Shown here: positions 26,261 to 35,900 of the stretch, piece by piece
Numbering within the stretch: the first letter of the stretch is position 1
How the letters are laid out: each line of letters starts with the position of its first letter
Source of the DNA: an uncultured Psychroserpens sp.
Lineage (GTDB): Bacteria > Bacteroidota > Bacteroidia > Flavobacteriales > Flavobacteriaceae
DNA length: 64,000 bases
NCBI GenBank assembly: GCA_947489585.1
Contig: CANLEE010000001.1
Coordinates: 800,946-864,945, forward strand
Reading direction: 5' to 3'
Made by a program: the position numbers and the translations under genes
Notes under the pieces: model-generated
Told to the model about the DNA's origin: nothing
What the model saw: the letters and a program-made list of their open reading frames with translations, nothing else
Databases searched by the model: none

Positions 26261-29200
26261 ATGAAACAGTTTTATAATTGTTACAAACTAACTATATCTA
26301 TTATTTTAGTGCTCGTTAGCCAATACGACTCTCATTCTCAACCAGGTATCGAGTACTCACGAGAACGTATCCAAAATTTAATAGACGTTGATTCTATAGA
26401 AAAGGCTGAACTAGAATTACGTACTCAAACTGAGTATTACATCCAGGCAAAACAATACGATTCACTTTCAAATTTAATTTATTTTCACGGTAAAATCTCC
26501 AATTTAAAAGGCGATTCTGATTTTATTACAAAGAGTGAGATTGCATTAGAACAATTAAAAACAATGACCAAAAATCCTGAAGCGCTCTATAATGCATATT
26601 CAGATATGGCTTCTCTTACTGTAGATAATGGCCTAAATCAATTGTCTTATGATTATAATCTTCTAGGTTTGAAAGAAGCCGAAAAAACAAGTGTTGATCG
26701 GCTAAATAAAATGGCAAAAAGAACATACGGTTTATCAAGTACTTCATATTTCATGAGGAAATTTGACGCTGTTAAAAAACATGGAATTCAAGCCTTCAAA
26801 ATAAATCAAAAAAACCCTGAGGCAACTGCTGCAAATGTTTATAGCGCCTGTAACATTCTTGGTTTAATGATGCAAAGTGAGAATAAATTAGACAGTGCTT
26901 TATACTACTATAATAATGGTGTGAACGCTTTAAAAACATCAACAGGAAATACTATTGATGAACGTTATTACTTTCCTGCTGTACTCTCAGGAAACATGGC
27001 CATAATTTATATGAATCAAGGGCAATTAAATAAATCTTTAAAAACTCAGCAAGAAGCTATTTATAATTACAAAATCGTTATCGATTCCTCTCAAAACAAC
27101 TCAAATTTAAATGGTATAAAATACAATTACCTATCTGTTATAAATGATATGGGCAGTAACTATGTAAAATTAGGGCAAGTAGAGCGTGCACTTCAACTAT
27201 TTGAACATAATTACAATAAAGCTAAAGACTATTTTCCTGAGAACAGTATCCAACAAATTATTTTTACAAATCAATATGCACAAGGTAAATGGGTTGCAAA
27301 CGATCATGAAGAAGCTTTAAAACTCATTGACGAGGCAGAGCTTAAATTTAAAAGCATCTCTAAAGACTATGCAGGTTATATGACTTTTTCTATGGCTGCA
27401 AAAGCTAATATATTAGAAAATTTTGATAGAAAAGAAGACGCTCATGATGCTTATAAATATTGTGACGAATTATATGACATTGTAAATCCAGGAAACTATA
27501 GTCATGACCGACTCACAACGCTTAGAGAAGCAACACTATTTTATTCTAGAAATGGTTACAAAGACGATGCGGAACAAAATGCAAATAGAATTATCACTAT
27601 CGTAAAAGAAACTTCTACTGAAGATGACCTTGAAATGATAAAGGCATATAATCTTATGTCTGAAGTTTTATATAATTTAAAAAACTATAGCGAAAGTTTA
27701 AACTGGTCTAATAAAACCATTACTATTATTAATAAAAATAAGGCACTCAAAAGTGCAGACTCTATTTTTTGGAAAGAATTAAAAACCCATCCAATTCTTA
27801 TTAAAAATAAAGCCAATTATAAACTAATAGATACTACAAATGTCAATTCGCTTTCTAAAATTCATAACTCAATAAAAAAACTCATAGATATTCATAATAC
27901 AAGTACTTCAAAATACTCATCAAATGTTGATAAAAGTAAATATTTAGAGAGTACAAGGCCGCTTTTTGAATTCGCAATGCAAATCAGCCTTAAATTATAT
28001 GAATTAACAAATGATAAGTCCTTTCTAGATTATGTTATTTCAATTCATGAATCAACTATTTATAATCGTATTCGATCAAAAATAGGCCTTAGAGATAATA
28101 TGAAATTCAATGATGTTCCCAAAGAAATTTTAGAAAAAGAAACAGTACTAAAAGACAGTTTGGCAACTTTAAGATCTCAAATTGATGTTGACGAAAAAAG
28201 CATTCAAAATTTCATGTCTAAAAATGAGGAATGGAATTCGTTTTTGGAAGATTTAAAACAAGATTATCCTAAGTATTATAAAATGCGTTATGAAATTATA
28301 AAACAATCTTTAGGAAATATAAAAGACAATATCCCTTTGAATACAACAGTGGTTCGGTATTTTTTTATAGCAGATCATCTTTATGCTTTCTCAGCAAATT
28401 CAAAATCCAATACACTTTACAAGCTCGACTCCAAAAACCTAGTTAATCAAATTAATTTACTTTCTACAGCGTCTTATAACTCTCAAAACAAAAAACCATT
28501 TCAAACGCTTTATCAATTATACAAACAACTATGGCAGCCTCTTGAGAACGATATAAGTACAGAAAAAATCATAATTATTCCAGATCGTGAACTGTTTAAC
28601 TTAAGTTTTGAATCACTAACATTTAAGTCAATTAGTGACCTAAAAGAATTAACAAATTCATGTTTACTTTCTAAGCATATTATATCATATAACTATAGTC
28701 TTTATTTGTTAGATAAAAATCGAAAAACTGTTGATTATAATAAAGACTTTATTGTTTTTGCCCCAGGCTTTAATGATGAAATGAAAGAGCAGTATAAAGT
28801 TAATATTTCAGATTCTTTATCTGTAGACAAAACCTATCTAACGCTTTTACCTCAACCTTTTACCGAAGATTTAGCGAAAGCGTCTTCCAAATTATTTGAC
28901 GGCAATTCATTCATTAATGAAAATGCTTCAAAACAAATATTTACGCAACAAGCTAAAGAGCATAAGATTATTCATATTGGGACACATGCCGAATCTAATA
29001 ACGTTTCGCCTGAATTATCACGACTTATCTTTGCAAAAAACATGAACGATACAATTTCTTCGGAAGACAATTCTTTGTATACCTATGAGATTTACAATCA
29101 AAATTTATCATCAAACCTAGCCATACTTACAGCTTGCGAAACAGGAAAACCAACCTATCAAGCTGGCGAAGGTATGATCTCATTAGCACATGCATTTAAT

Positions 29201-29521
29201 TATGCTGGAAGTGAAAGTATACTAACAAGTCTATGGAAGATTGATGAGCAATCTAGCACTAAAATTATAGAAAACTTTTACGGCTACCTTAAGAAAGGTT
29301 TGACCAAAGATGAGGCCTTACAAAAAGCAAAATTAGATTATATCACCTCAGCAAACGGAAGAACTCTTGCTCCAGAGTATTGGGCAGGTTTAGTATTAAT
29401 TGGTGATACAGCTCCTATAAATTTAAAAACGACTTCAAACACACTTATCTTTTGGATATTGGGTGTTATTATTCTCCTATTTCTACTATGGTTAATCTTT
29501 AAAAATAAGCGTAAAAAATAA
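26261..29521 (+). CDS. TPR-CHAT protease-like protein, copy 1
   Basis: A 1086-residue protein: signal peptide (to SHSQ, ~residue 27), then about 600 residues of TPR-type helical repeats, a helical spacer (~630-700) and a C-terminal CHAT domain (caspase HetF-associated with TPRs), a clan CD cysteine protease fold. The catalytic pair is intact: H909 (IIHIGTHAESNN) and C959 (AILTACETGKP), with the CHAT signature GEGMISLAHAFNYAGSESIL after it. It ends in a membrane segment (FWILGVIILLFLLWLIF) and a KNKRKK tail, so the TPR-CHAT body should lie in the periplasm. The ATG is preferred over a TTG two codons upstream. It is third in the ECF sigma cassette and is followed by a paralogue. Confidence 0.9.
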   Translation: MKQFYNCYKLTISIILVLVSQYDSHSQPGIEYSRERIQNLIDVDSIEKAELELRTQTEYYIQAKQYDSLSNLIYFHGKISNLKGDSDFITKSEIALEQLKTMTKNPEALYNAYSDMASLTVDNGLNQLSYDYNLLGLKEAEKTSVDRLNKMAKRTYGLSSTSYFMRKFDAVKKHGIQAFKINQKNPEATAANVYSACNILGLMMQSENKLDSALYYYNNGVNALKTSTGNTIDERYYFPAVLSGNMAIIYMNQGQLNKSLKTQQEAIYNYKIVIDSSQNNSNLNGIKYNYLSVINDMGSNYVKLGQVERALQLFEHNYNKAKDYFPENSIQQIIFTNQYAQGKWVANDHEEALKLIDEAELKFKSISKDYAGYMTFSMAAKANILENFDRKEDAHDAYKYCDELYDIVNPGNYSHDRLTTLREATLFYSRNGYKDDAEQNANRIITIVKETSTEDDLEMIKAYNLMSEVLYNLKNYSESLNWSNKTITIINKNKALKSADSIFWKELKTHPILIKNKANYKLIDTTNVNSLSKIHNSIKKLIDIHNTSTSKYSSNVDKSKYLESTRPLFEFAMQISLKLYELTNDKSFLDYVISIHESTIYNRIRSKIGLRDNMKFNDVPKEILEKETVLKDSLATLRSQIDVDEKSIQNFMSKNEEWNSFLEDLKQDYPKYYKMRYEIIKQSLGNIKDNIPLNTTVVRYFFIADHLYAFSANSKSNTLYKLDSKNLVNQINLLSTASYNSQNKKPFQTLYQLYKQLWQPLENDISTEKIIIIPDRELFNLSFESLTFKSISDLKELTNSCLLSKHIISYNYSLYLLDKNRKTVDYNKDFIVFAPGFNDEMKEQYKVNISDSLSVDKTYLTLLPQPFTEDLAKASSKLFDGNSFINENASKQIFTQQAKEHKIIHIGTHAESNNVSPELSRLIFAKNMNDTISSEDNSLYTYEIYNQNLSSNLAILTACETGKPTYQAGEGMISLAHAFNYAGSESILTSLWKIDEQSSTKIIENFYGYLKKGLTKDEALQKAKLDYITSANGRTLAPEYWAGLVLIGDTAPINLKTTSNTLIFWILGVIILLFLLWLIFKNKRKK

Positions 29522-29563
29522 CTGTTGGTTATATACTGAAACGCTTACTAAATACTATTAATT

Positions 29564-32500
29564 ATGAAACGATATTACAATTGTATCAGCGTAATAATGC
29601 TCATTTGTTTCTTTGGGTTTACTAAATATGGCGTTTCACAAAATGAAAAACACGCAGATATCAAAAAAATTAAGGAGCTGATAAATCGCAAAGAAATAGA
29701 TAGTTCTCAAGCTGAATTAAAAAAACAAATAGACTATTTCAAATCTGTAAAACAATACGACTCACTAATTAATTATTATGATTTTGTAGGTAGTTTAACC
29801 CTTGCAAATAATGATAAGCAAATAGTTATTGACAGAACTGAACGTTTCACTTCAGAGTTATTGGAACTTAATAATCCTAATATTTCAGCATATGCAAAAA
29901 TAGGTCTTGCTAGTATTTATTATCAAGTGAATGATACAAAAAAAGCCTATGAAGTTGCTTTAGAAGCTTACCCATTTTTAGAACAAGTCAAAATCAAAAA
30001 AGGTGTTTTAAAAGCAAATCTAGAATATGATTTGGGGTTTTATGCGCTAAAGTCTACCAATTATCCTCAAGCCAAATCACATTTCTCAAAAGCCATAAAA
30101 ATCTTAAATAAAGCTGATAGTTTAGACTATGTTTTATTACAAAAAACCTATAACAATATTGGGATGGTTAATTGGACACAATCTCAAATGGATAGCACAA
30201 AGTACTATTTAGAAAAATCCTTATTTGCATTAAATAAATCACCTAAAGGGGAAGACTTTATGAATGAATTCTATCGTCCTGCCATTTTAAAAATGAATTT
30301 GGCGTTGGTCTCCCAAGCTATTGGAAAAAATTATGAAGCCATTTCATTTTCTGAAAAATCAATACAAAATTTTCAAAGTTTTCTAGACAATTCATTGGAT
30401 GAATCAAGAAAAAATAATGCAAAAAAAACACAATTAGCTGGCATTGATAATCTAGGTGTGTTTTATGCTGAAATAGGCGAATTTAAAAGAGCTGAAGAGC
30501 TTATCAATTATTCTTATAACATTAAGAAAAAACTGTTTGATGAAGATGACTCTAATATTGTGATCTCTAAAATAATTTTAGCTGAAGCAAAAATCAATAA
30601 TCAAGATTTAGAAGGTTCGGCAAAATTATTAGATGAAGCCATCACTTCTTTAGAAAAAAACCCTAGCGCCCAGCTTTATTGGAAAGGAGCAGCATATATG
30701 GTTAGAGCCTATGTATTTAATGATTTAGGTGAATTTGAGAATGCAGCCAAATATTATGATATAGGCTATAAGATTAATAAGGAAATTACAGGCAACACCC
30801 ATTCAAAAGAAACATTAGAAGAGCTTGGTAATATGGCTGTTTTTTTTGCTAAACAAGGCCAAGAAAAAAAGGCGCTCGCTTTAGCAAATGAAGCTTACAA
30901 TTACACCAAAAAAAGTAGTTTTAAGAACTCTATCCGAGATTTTTACAGCACGACAAATCTAGCAGAAACCTATTTTTATTTAAAGAAGTTTGAAGATGCA
31001 AAAAACATTAGCGAAGAAGCCTTAAATCTTAAAATCAAAACCGAAAACAACTCTATAAAAATATCCGACTCTATTGCACTACAATTCGAAAAACCTCGTG
31101 CAATTACTATTAATTGCAAATCTAAATATGAGCTAGAATCTAATAAGACAAAATCTTTTCTTTTAGATTTACTTAAACAAGTAGAAGCTGGAATTGCTAT
31201 TTTAGATCAACGCAAAACTGTTATAAAATCTCACAGCGACCTCAGTAATTTACTAAGTCATAACACCGAATTATTTAACTTTTCAAAACAATTACGATTG
31301 GAGTTATATCGCCTAACAAATGATATGAACTATATAGAGAAGCTCGTTGTCTCACATGAATCAGGAATGTATAGTAGAATACGCTCCCGGTTAAATATTA
31401 GAGAGCATATGAAGTTCTTTGATATTCCAAACGCTATATTAGAAAGAGAACAAAAATTAAAGACAAATATTACCACAGCCTTACAATCTGAAAAAGAAAC
31501 TATAGATCCCTTTTTTAAGGCTTCAAAACAGTGGAACACCTTTTTAGATTCTTTAAAAATTAAACATCCTAGGTATTACAAAATGCGATATGCAACCATT
31601 GAAAAATCATTAGATAATTTAAAAAATAGTGTCTCAGATAATACAACTATAATAAGATATTTGTTTGTTAATGATGATTTATTTGCCTTTGTTATTAATA
31701 GTAATAAGCAAACATTTCACAAATTAGAAACAGATAATTTAACTAAGAAAATAGATGACGTAACACAATCTGTTTTTAATACTGAAAACACAAAAAAAAC
31801 ATTACATCTACTTTATAATCAATTGTGGAAATCTTTTGAAAATGAAATCACAACAGATAAAATTATCATTATACCAGATCAAGAATTATTTAATTTGAGT
31901 TTTGAAACGTTAACACCTACTCTAATTGATAGCTTCAATGATTTGGCGAATTCATGTTTACTTTCAAAATATATCATCTCATATAATTATAGTCTTTACT
32001 TGCTTGATGAGGGCAAAAAAACGATAAACTTTAGCGATGATTTTATAGCTTTTGCTCCAGAGTTTAATGATGAAATGAAAAAAAACTATAAAATCACTAT
32101 ATCAGACTCTATTAATGTAGATAACGCCTATTTAACTTTGCTTCCACAACCATTTACTGCGGATTTAGTAAAAGAATACTCAAAATTATTTAATGGTAGT
32201 TCATTTATCAATGAAAATGCTTCAAAGCAAATATTTACCAAAGAAGCGAATGAACATAAAATCATTCATATTGGAACACATGCCGAATCAAATAATGTCT
32301 CACCAGAATTATCACGACTTATTTTTGCAAAAAACTTAAATGATAGTATTTATTCTCAAGATAATTCGTTGTATACCTACGAAATTTATAACCAAAACTT
32401 GGCTTCTAATTTAGCTATTTTAACAGCCTGTGAAACAGGAAAACCAACATATCAAGCTGGTGAAGGGATGATCTCTTTAGCTCATGCATTTAATTATGCT

Positions 32501-32815
32501 GGAAGTGAAAGTATTCTAACAAGTCTTTGGAAGATAGACGAGCAATCAAGTGCTAAAATCATAGAATACTTTTACGGATACATCAAAAAAGGATTACCAA
32601 AAGATGAAGCATTACAAAAAGCGAAATTAGATTATATCACAACTGCCAACGGAAGAACTAATGCTCCACAATATTGGGCTGGTTTAGTTTTAATTGGAGA
32701 CACTTCGCCTATTGCATTAAATAATTCTTCAAATTTAGTATTCTGGATTGTAACTGTTACTGTACTTTTAATTCTAATTGGAGTAATTGCAAGAAGAAAA
32801 AAACGTAAAGTATAA
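29564..32815 (+). CDS. TPR-CHAT protease-like protein, copy 2
   Basis: A 1083-residue paralogue of the preceding gene with the same architecture: signal peptide, TPR array, CHAT domain and C-terminal membrane anchor with a RRKKRKV tail. Catalytic residues are intact: H906 (HIGTHAESNN) and C956 (AILTACETG). By eye the CHAT half is very similar to copy 1 (long identical stretches around both catalytic residues), while the TPR half differs much more, which suggests the same cleavage chemistry with different recognition. It starts 42 bases after copy 1 and ends at a terminator, closing the cassette. Substrates are unknown; the membrane TPR anti-sigma is the obvious candidate. Confidence 0.9.
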   Translation: MKRYYNCISVIMLICFFGFTKYGVSQNEKHADIKKIKELINRKEIDSSQAELKKQIDYFKSVKQYDSLINYYDFVGSLTLANNDKQIVIDRTERFTSELLELNNPNISAYAKIGLASIYYQVNDTKKAYEVALEAYPFLEQVKIKKGVLKANLEYDLGFYALKSTNYPQAKSHFSKAIKILNKADSLDYVLLQKTYNNIGMVNWTQSQMDSTKYYLEKSLFALNKSPKGEDFMNEFYRPAILKMNLALVSQAIGKNYEAISFSEKSIQNFQSFLDNSLDESRKNNAKKTQLAGIDNLGVFYAEIGEFKRAEELINYSYNIKKKLFDEDDSNIVISKIILAEAKINNQDLEGSAKLLDEAITSLEKNPSAQLYWKGAAYMVRAYVFNDLGEFENAAKYYDIGYKINKEITGNTHSKETLEELGNMAVFFAKQGQEKKALALANEAYNYTKKSSFKNSIRDFYSTTNLAETYFYLKKFEDAKNISEEALNLKIKTENNSIKISDSIALQFEKPRAITINCKSKYELESNKTKSFLLDLLKQVEAGIAILDQRKTVIKSHSDLSNLLSHNTELFNFSKQLRLELYRLTNDMNYIEKLVVSHESGMYSRIRSRLNIREHMKFFDIPNAILEREQKLKTNITTALQSEKETIDPFFKASKQWNTFLDSLKIKHPRYYKMRYATIEKSLDNLKNSVSDNTTIIRYLFVNDDLFAFVINSNKQTFHKLETDNLTKKIDDVTQSVFNTENTKKTLHLLYNQLWKSFENEITTDKIIIIPDQELFNLSFETLTPTLIDSFNDLANSCLLSKYIISYNYSLYLLDEGKKTINFSDDFIAFAPEFNDEMKKNYKITISDSINVDNAYLTLLPQPFTADLVKEYSKLFNGSSFINENASKQIFTKEANEHKIIHIGTHAESNNVSPELSRLIFAKNLNDSIYSQDNSLYTYEIYNQNLASNLAILTACETGKPTYQAGEGMISLAHAFNYAGSESILTSLWKIDEQSSAKIIEYFYGYIKKGLPKDEALQKAKLDYITTANGRTNAPQYWAGLVLIGDTSPIALNNSSNLVFWIVTVTVLLILIGVIARRKKRKV

Positions 32816-32848
32816 AAAAGAGTTTTCATCAATATGAAAACTCTTTTA
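32815..32848 (+). terminator. Terminator of the sigma/CHAT unit
   Basis: Stem AAAGAGTTTTCAT / ATGAAAACTCTTT with a short loop and a T-run, directly after the stop of the second CHAT gene. It is the first terminator after the promoter at 24879, which supports one transcript for the four genes. Confidence 0.85.
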
Positions 32849-32878
32849 GTACTAATAAACTCTAAATAATAATTCCCC

Positions 32879-32945
32879 AATTAATAGCATCATGGAGCTT
32901 ATATTACAGCATCGAAACTATTTTAAAATGTGAGCATTAAAAAGC
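32879..32945. repeat. Left copy of a ~67-bp direct repeat (orphan leader)
   Basis: Closely matches 37243-37312, including the block ATCGAAAC and the block AAAATGTGAGCAT. In the right copy this sequence is the leader directly before the start codon of the T9SS substrate gene; here the similarity stops exactly where the start codon would be, and no gene follows on the minus strand. It looks like the leader of a lost paralogue. Confidence 0.6.
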
Positions 32946-32968
32946 TGTCAATATATTGACAGCTTTTT
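32939..32968 (-). terminator. Terminator of the T9SS substrate gene
   Basis: Stem AAGCTGTCAAT / ATTGACAGCTT, flanked by A-run and T-run, so it can work on both strands. It lies 20 bases after the stop of the large minus-strand gene. Confidence 0.85.
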
Positions 32969-32988
32969 AATTAACTAAAATTAGTTAA

Positions 32989-35900
32989 CTATTGCTTTAT
33001 AATTCGTTTGGTAATCGAACTATTTAAAGCATTAATTTTAATAAAGTACATGCCGTTGGCATAGTGTTCAATAGGAATTTTTATAGATTGTTCCATTCCT
33101 TTTAAATCAACGCTATTGATGATTTTTCCAGTGACATCAATAATCTCTAAGTTCACTAAATCTAATCTGCTATTATTCTTAATTGTAAATTGATCAACTA
33201 CAGGGTTTGGAAACAAGACAACATCACGATCTGATAATTCAAAATCATCCATACTAAGCGTGGTATCTCTAACTTTCAATTCAAAGTCGCATGTAGATTC
33301 ATTACCAAAAGCATCAGTAACAACTAAAGTAATATTATAATCACCATCTGGTAAAACTGTTCCAGGAACTGGTGTTTGTACTACGTTAAAGCCACAATTG
33401 TCTTCTACAGCAACAATAGCATCTCCAACATAATCTGGCACAGTATAATCTCCTGTATTCATAATTGTAAATCCTCCTGCAGCTGGACACGTTATTATTG
33501 GACTTATGTTATCTTCAACAGTCACAGTTGCAAATGCTGAATCACTATTCCCACTTTGATCGGCTACAGTTAATTCTACGGTATTATCACCTAAATCAGC
33601 ACAGGTAAAACCTGTAATATCTAAAGCTAAACTTGCAATCGTACAGTTATCACTTGAACCATTATCGATTTCCGAAGCTAAAATGCTTGCATTCCCTGAA
33701 GCATCTAATTCAACTACAATATTTTGAGTCACCACTGATGGGTTTTCGGCATCTACAACAGTCACCGTTGCAAATGCGGAATCACTATTACTACTTTGAT
33801 CAGTCACAGTTAATTCTACCGTATTATCACCTAAATCAGCGCATGTGAAATCTGTAATGTCTAAACCTAAACTTGCAATCGTACAATTATCACTTGAACC
33901 ATTATCAATTTCTGAAGCTAAAATGTTCGCGTTCCCTGAAGCATCTAATTCCACTACAATATCTTGAGTCACCACTGATGGGTTTTCGGCATCTACAACA
34001 GTCACCGTTGCAAATGCGGAATCACTATTACTACTTTGATCAGTCACAGTTAATTCTACCGTATTATCACCTAAATCAGCGCATGTGAAATCTGAAATGT
34101 CTAAACCTAAACTCGCAATCGTACAATTATCACTTGAACCATTATCAATTTCCGAAGCTAAAATGTTCGCGTTCCCTGAAGCATCTAACTCTACTACAAT
34201 ATCCTGAGTTATTACTGATGGCAAGGTCACGTCTTCAACAGTTACTGTCGCTTGAGCATCGGCAAAATTTCCATCATTATCGGTAACAGTCAATGTTACT
34301 GTATTATCTCCTAAATCTGCACATGTGAAATCTGTGAAATCTAAAGAAAACTGCAACTCATTTGTTGGTGTACAATTATCAGTGGTACCATTATCCACAT
34401 CAGTATCAGCAATGCTCGCATTTCCAGTGGCATCCAGCTGAACCGTAATATTTTGAGTAAGTATATCTGGTGGAAGTATATCTAGTTTATCAGTAATAGT
34501 AAGGATAACTTTATTATTGTCTAGATAAGACACGTCAAACGTATAACGCTTGCCATCAAAATCAACATTTTCGATTGGCGATTGTAGGTTTGCTGTCGCT
34601 ATAATTCCTGATGTTGTTGCAATCGTAAATTGGTCTCCGATAGTACCTTCAAAGCCCATAGTAACATCTACAATGCCTTCAAAAACAACTGAAGTTCCTG
34701 TAATAGCTAACACATCATGTTCGGTATCTGGTGTTAAACCGTTTAATTCTATATCCAAAATAGTATTTGCTGTAGACACATAATTTCCAACAACTGTTAA
34801 TGTTCCTGGCGATGCTCCTGGAGCAAAGGTTCCATCATTAGTAAAATTGGCAATTGTAGGTAAATCAAATATGGCATTCCCTTTGACGACTCCACCTACT
34901 TGATGATCTAAAGTACTCGAAAAACTCATCGTTCCTGTTTCAGCATCAATAATTCCAGAATTAGTAACCTCAACGCCAATATTGGATTTATCTGCTACAA
35001 TATCACCTGTATAAGCTGTTCTAAGAACACCCTCATTATTTAAAATTCTAGGCAAAGCTCCACTTCCTGAAAATCCAGAATCATCACCTATGAATTGGAT
35101 AATACCAGTGTCTGCATTATTTAAAACGGCATTAGTCGCAATAAATATGTCTCCTGATCCATTCAAATCAATAGCACTGTTATTAGTCAATGTAGCGCCT
35201 ATTGATATGACAACATTAATGTTTTCAATTGAAATTCTACTCTCGTTAACAAGTGTTCCACCTTGAAGGTTTCCACTCGCCCATGTGATGGTTTCATTTC
35301 CTAAGAAATCAAATGTTACCGTTTCTGTTGGTGCAATATTAACTGTATTTCTCCAATTGACTATGCCATCAATAGTTCCAGAAAGTACGCCAGATAATGT
35401 AATCGCTGTATCCCAATCGAGAGTTCCATCTACAAATATGTTATAGGTCCCATCTGTTAATTCAATACCAGGACTTGAAAGATTAAGCGTTCCGTTTTCA
35501 ACCTGTATGATACCATCATTATTTTTTAATTCAATACCTATTGATGCTTTATCGGTAATATCAGCAAACGTAGTTTTTATTATCCCTTCGTTATTTAATA
35601 ATCTTGGTAAACCTCCACTACCTGAAAACCCAGAATCGTCACCCTGTAAATTAATAACACCTGTTGCTGTATTATTTAAAACCGCATCTGTAGAAATAAA
35701 AATGTCTCCGCTAGAAACTAAATTAATAGTATTGTTGTTAATTAGCGTCGTTGCAATAGACATAACCACATTATTAGACTGAATTTCTATTGTACTTTCA
35801 TTCGTTAGTGTTCCGCCTCCAGATAAAGTTCCAGATGTCCAATTTACAGTTTGACCTCCTGTAAAATCAAAGGTTGCGGTACCTAAAACACTGGTTGTAC

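Noticed and set aside
33633..34088. Repeated plus-strand open frames of ~71 codons in the T9SS gene region
   Set aside because: They are antisense shadows of the 240-bp repeats, out of phase with any start signal; the minus-strand gene explains the region.
33481..34440. CRISPR-like repeat array
   Set aside because: Units are 240 bases long, without spacers, and are in-frame coding sequence.
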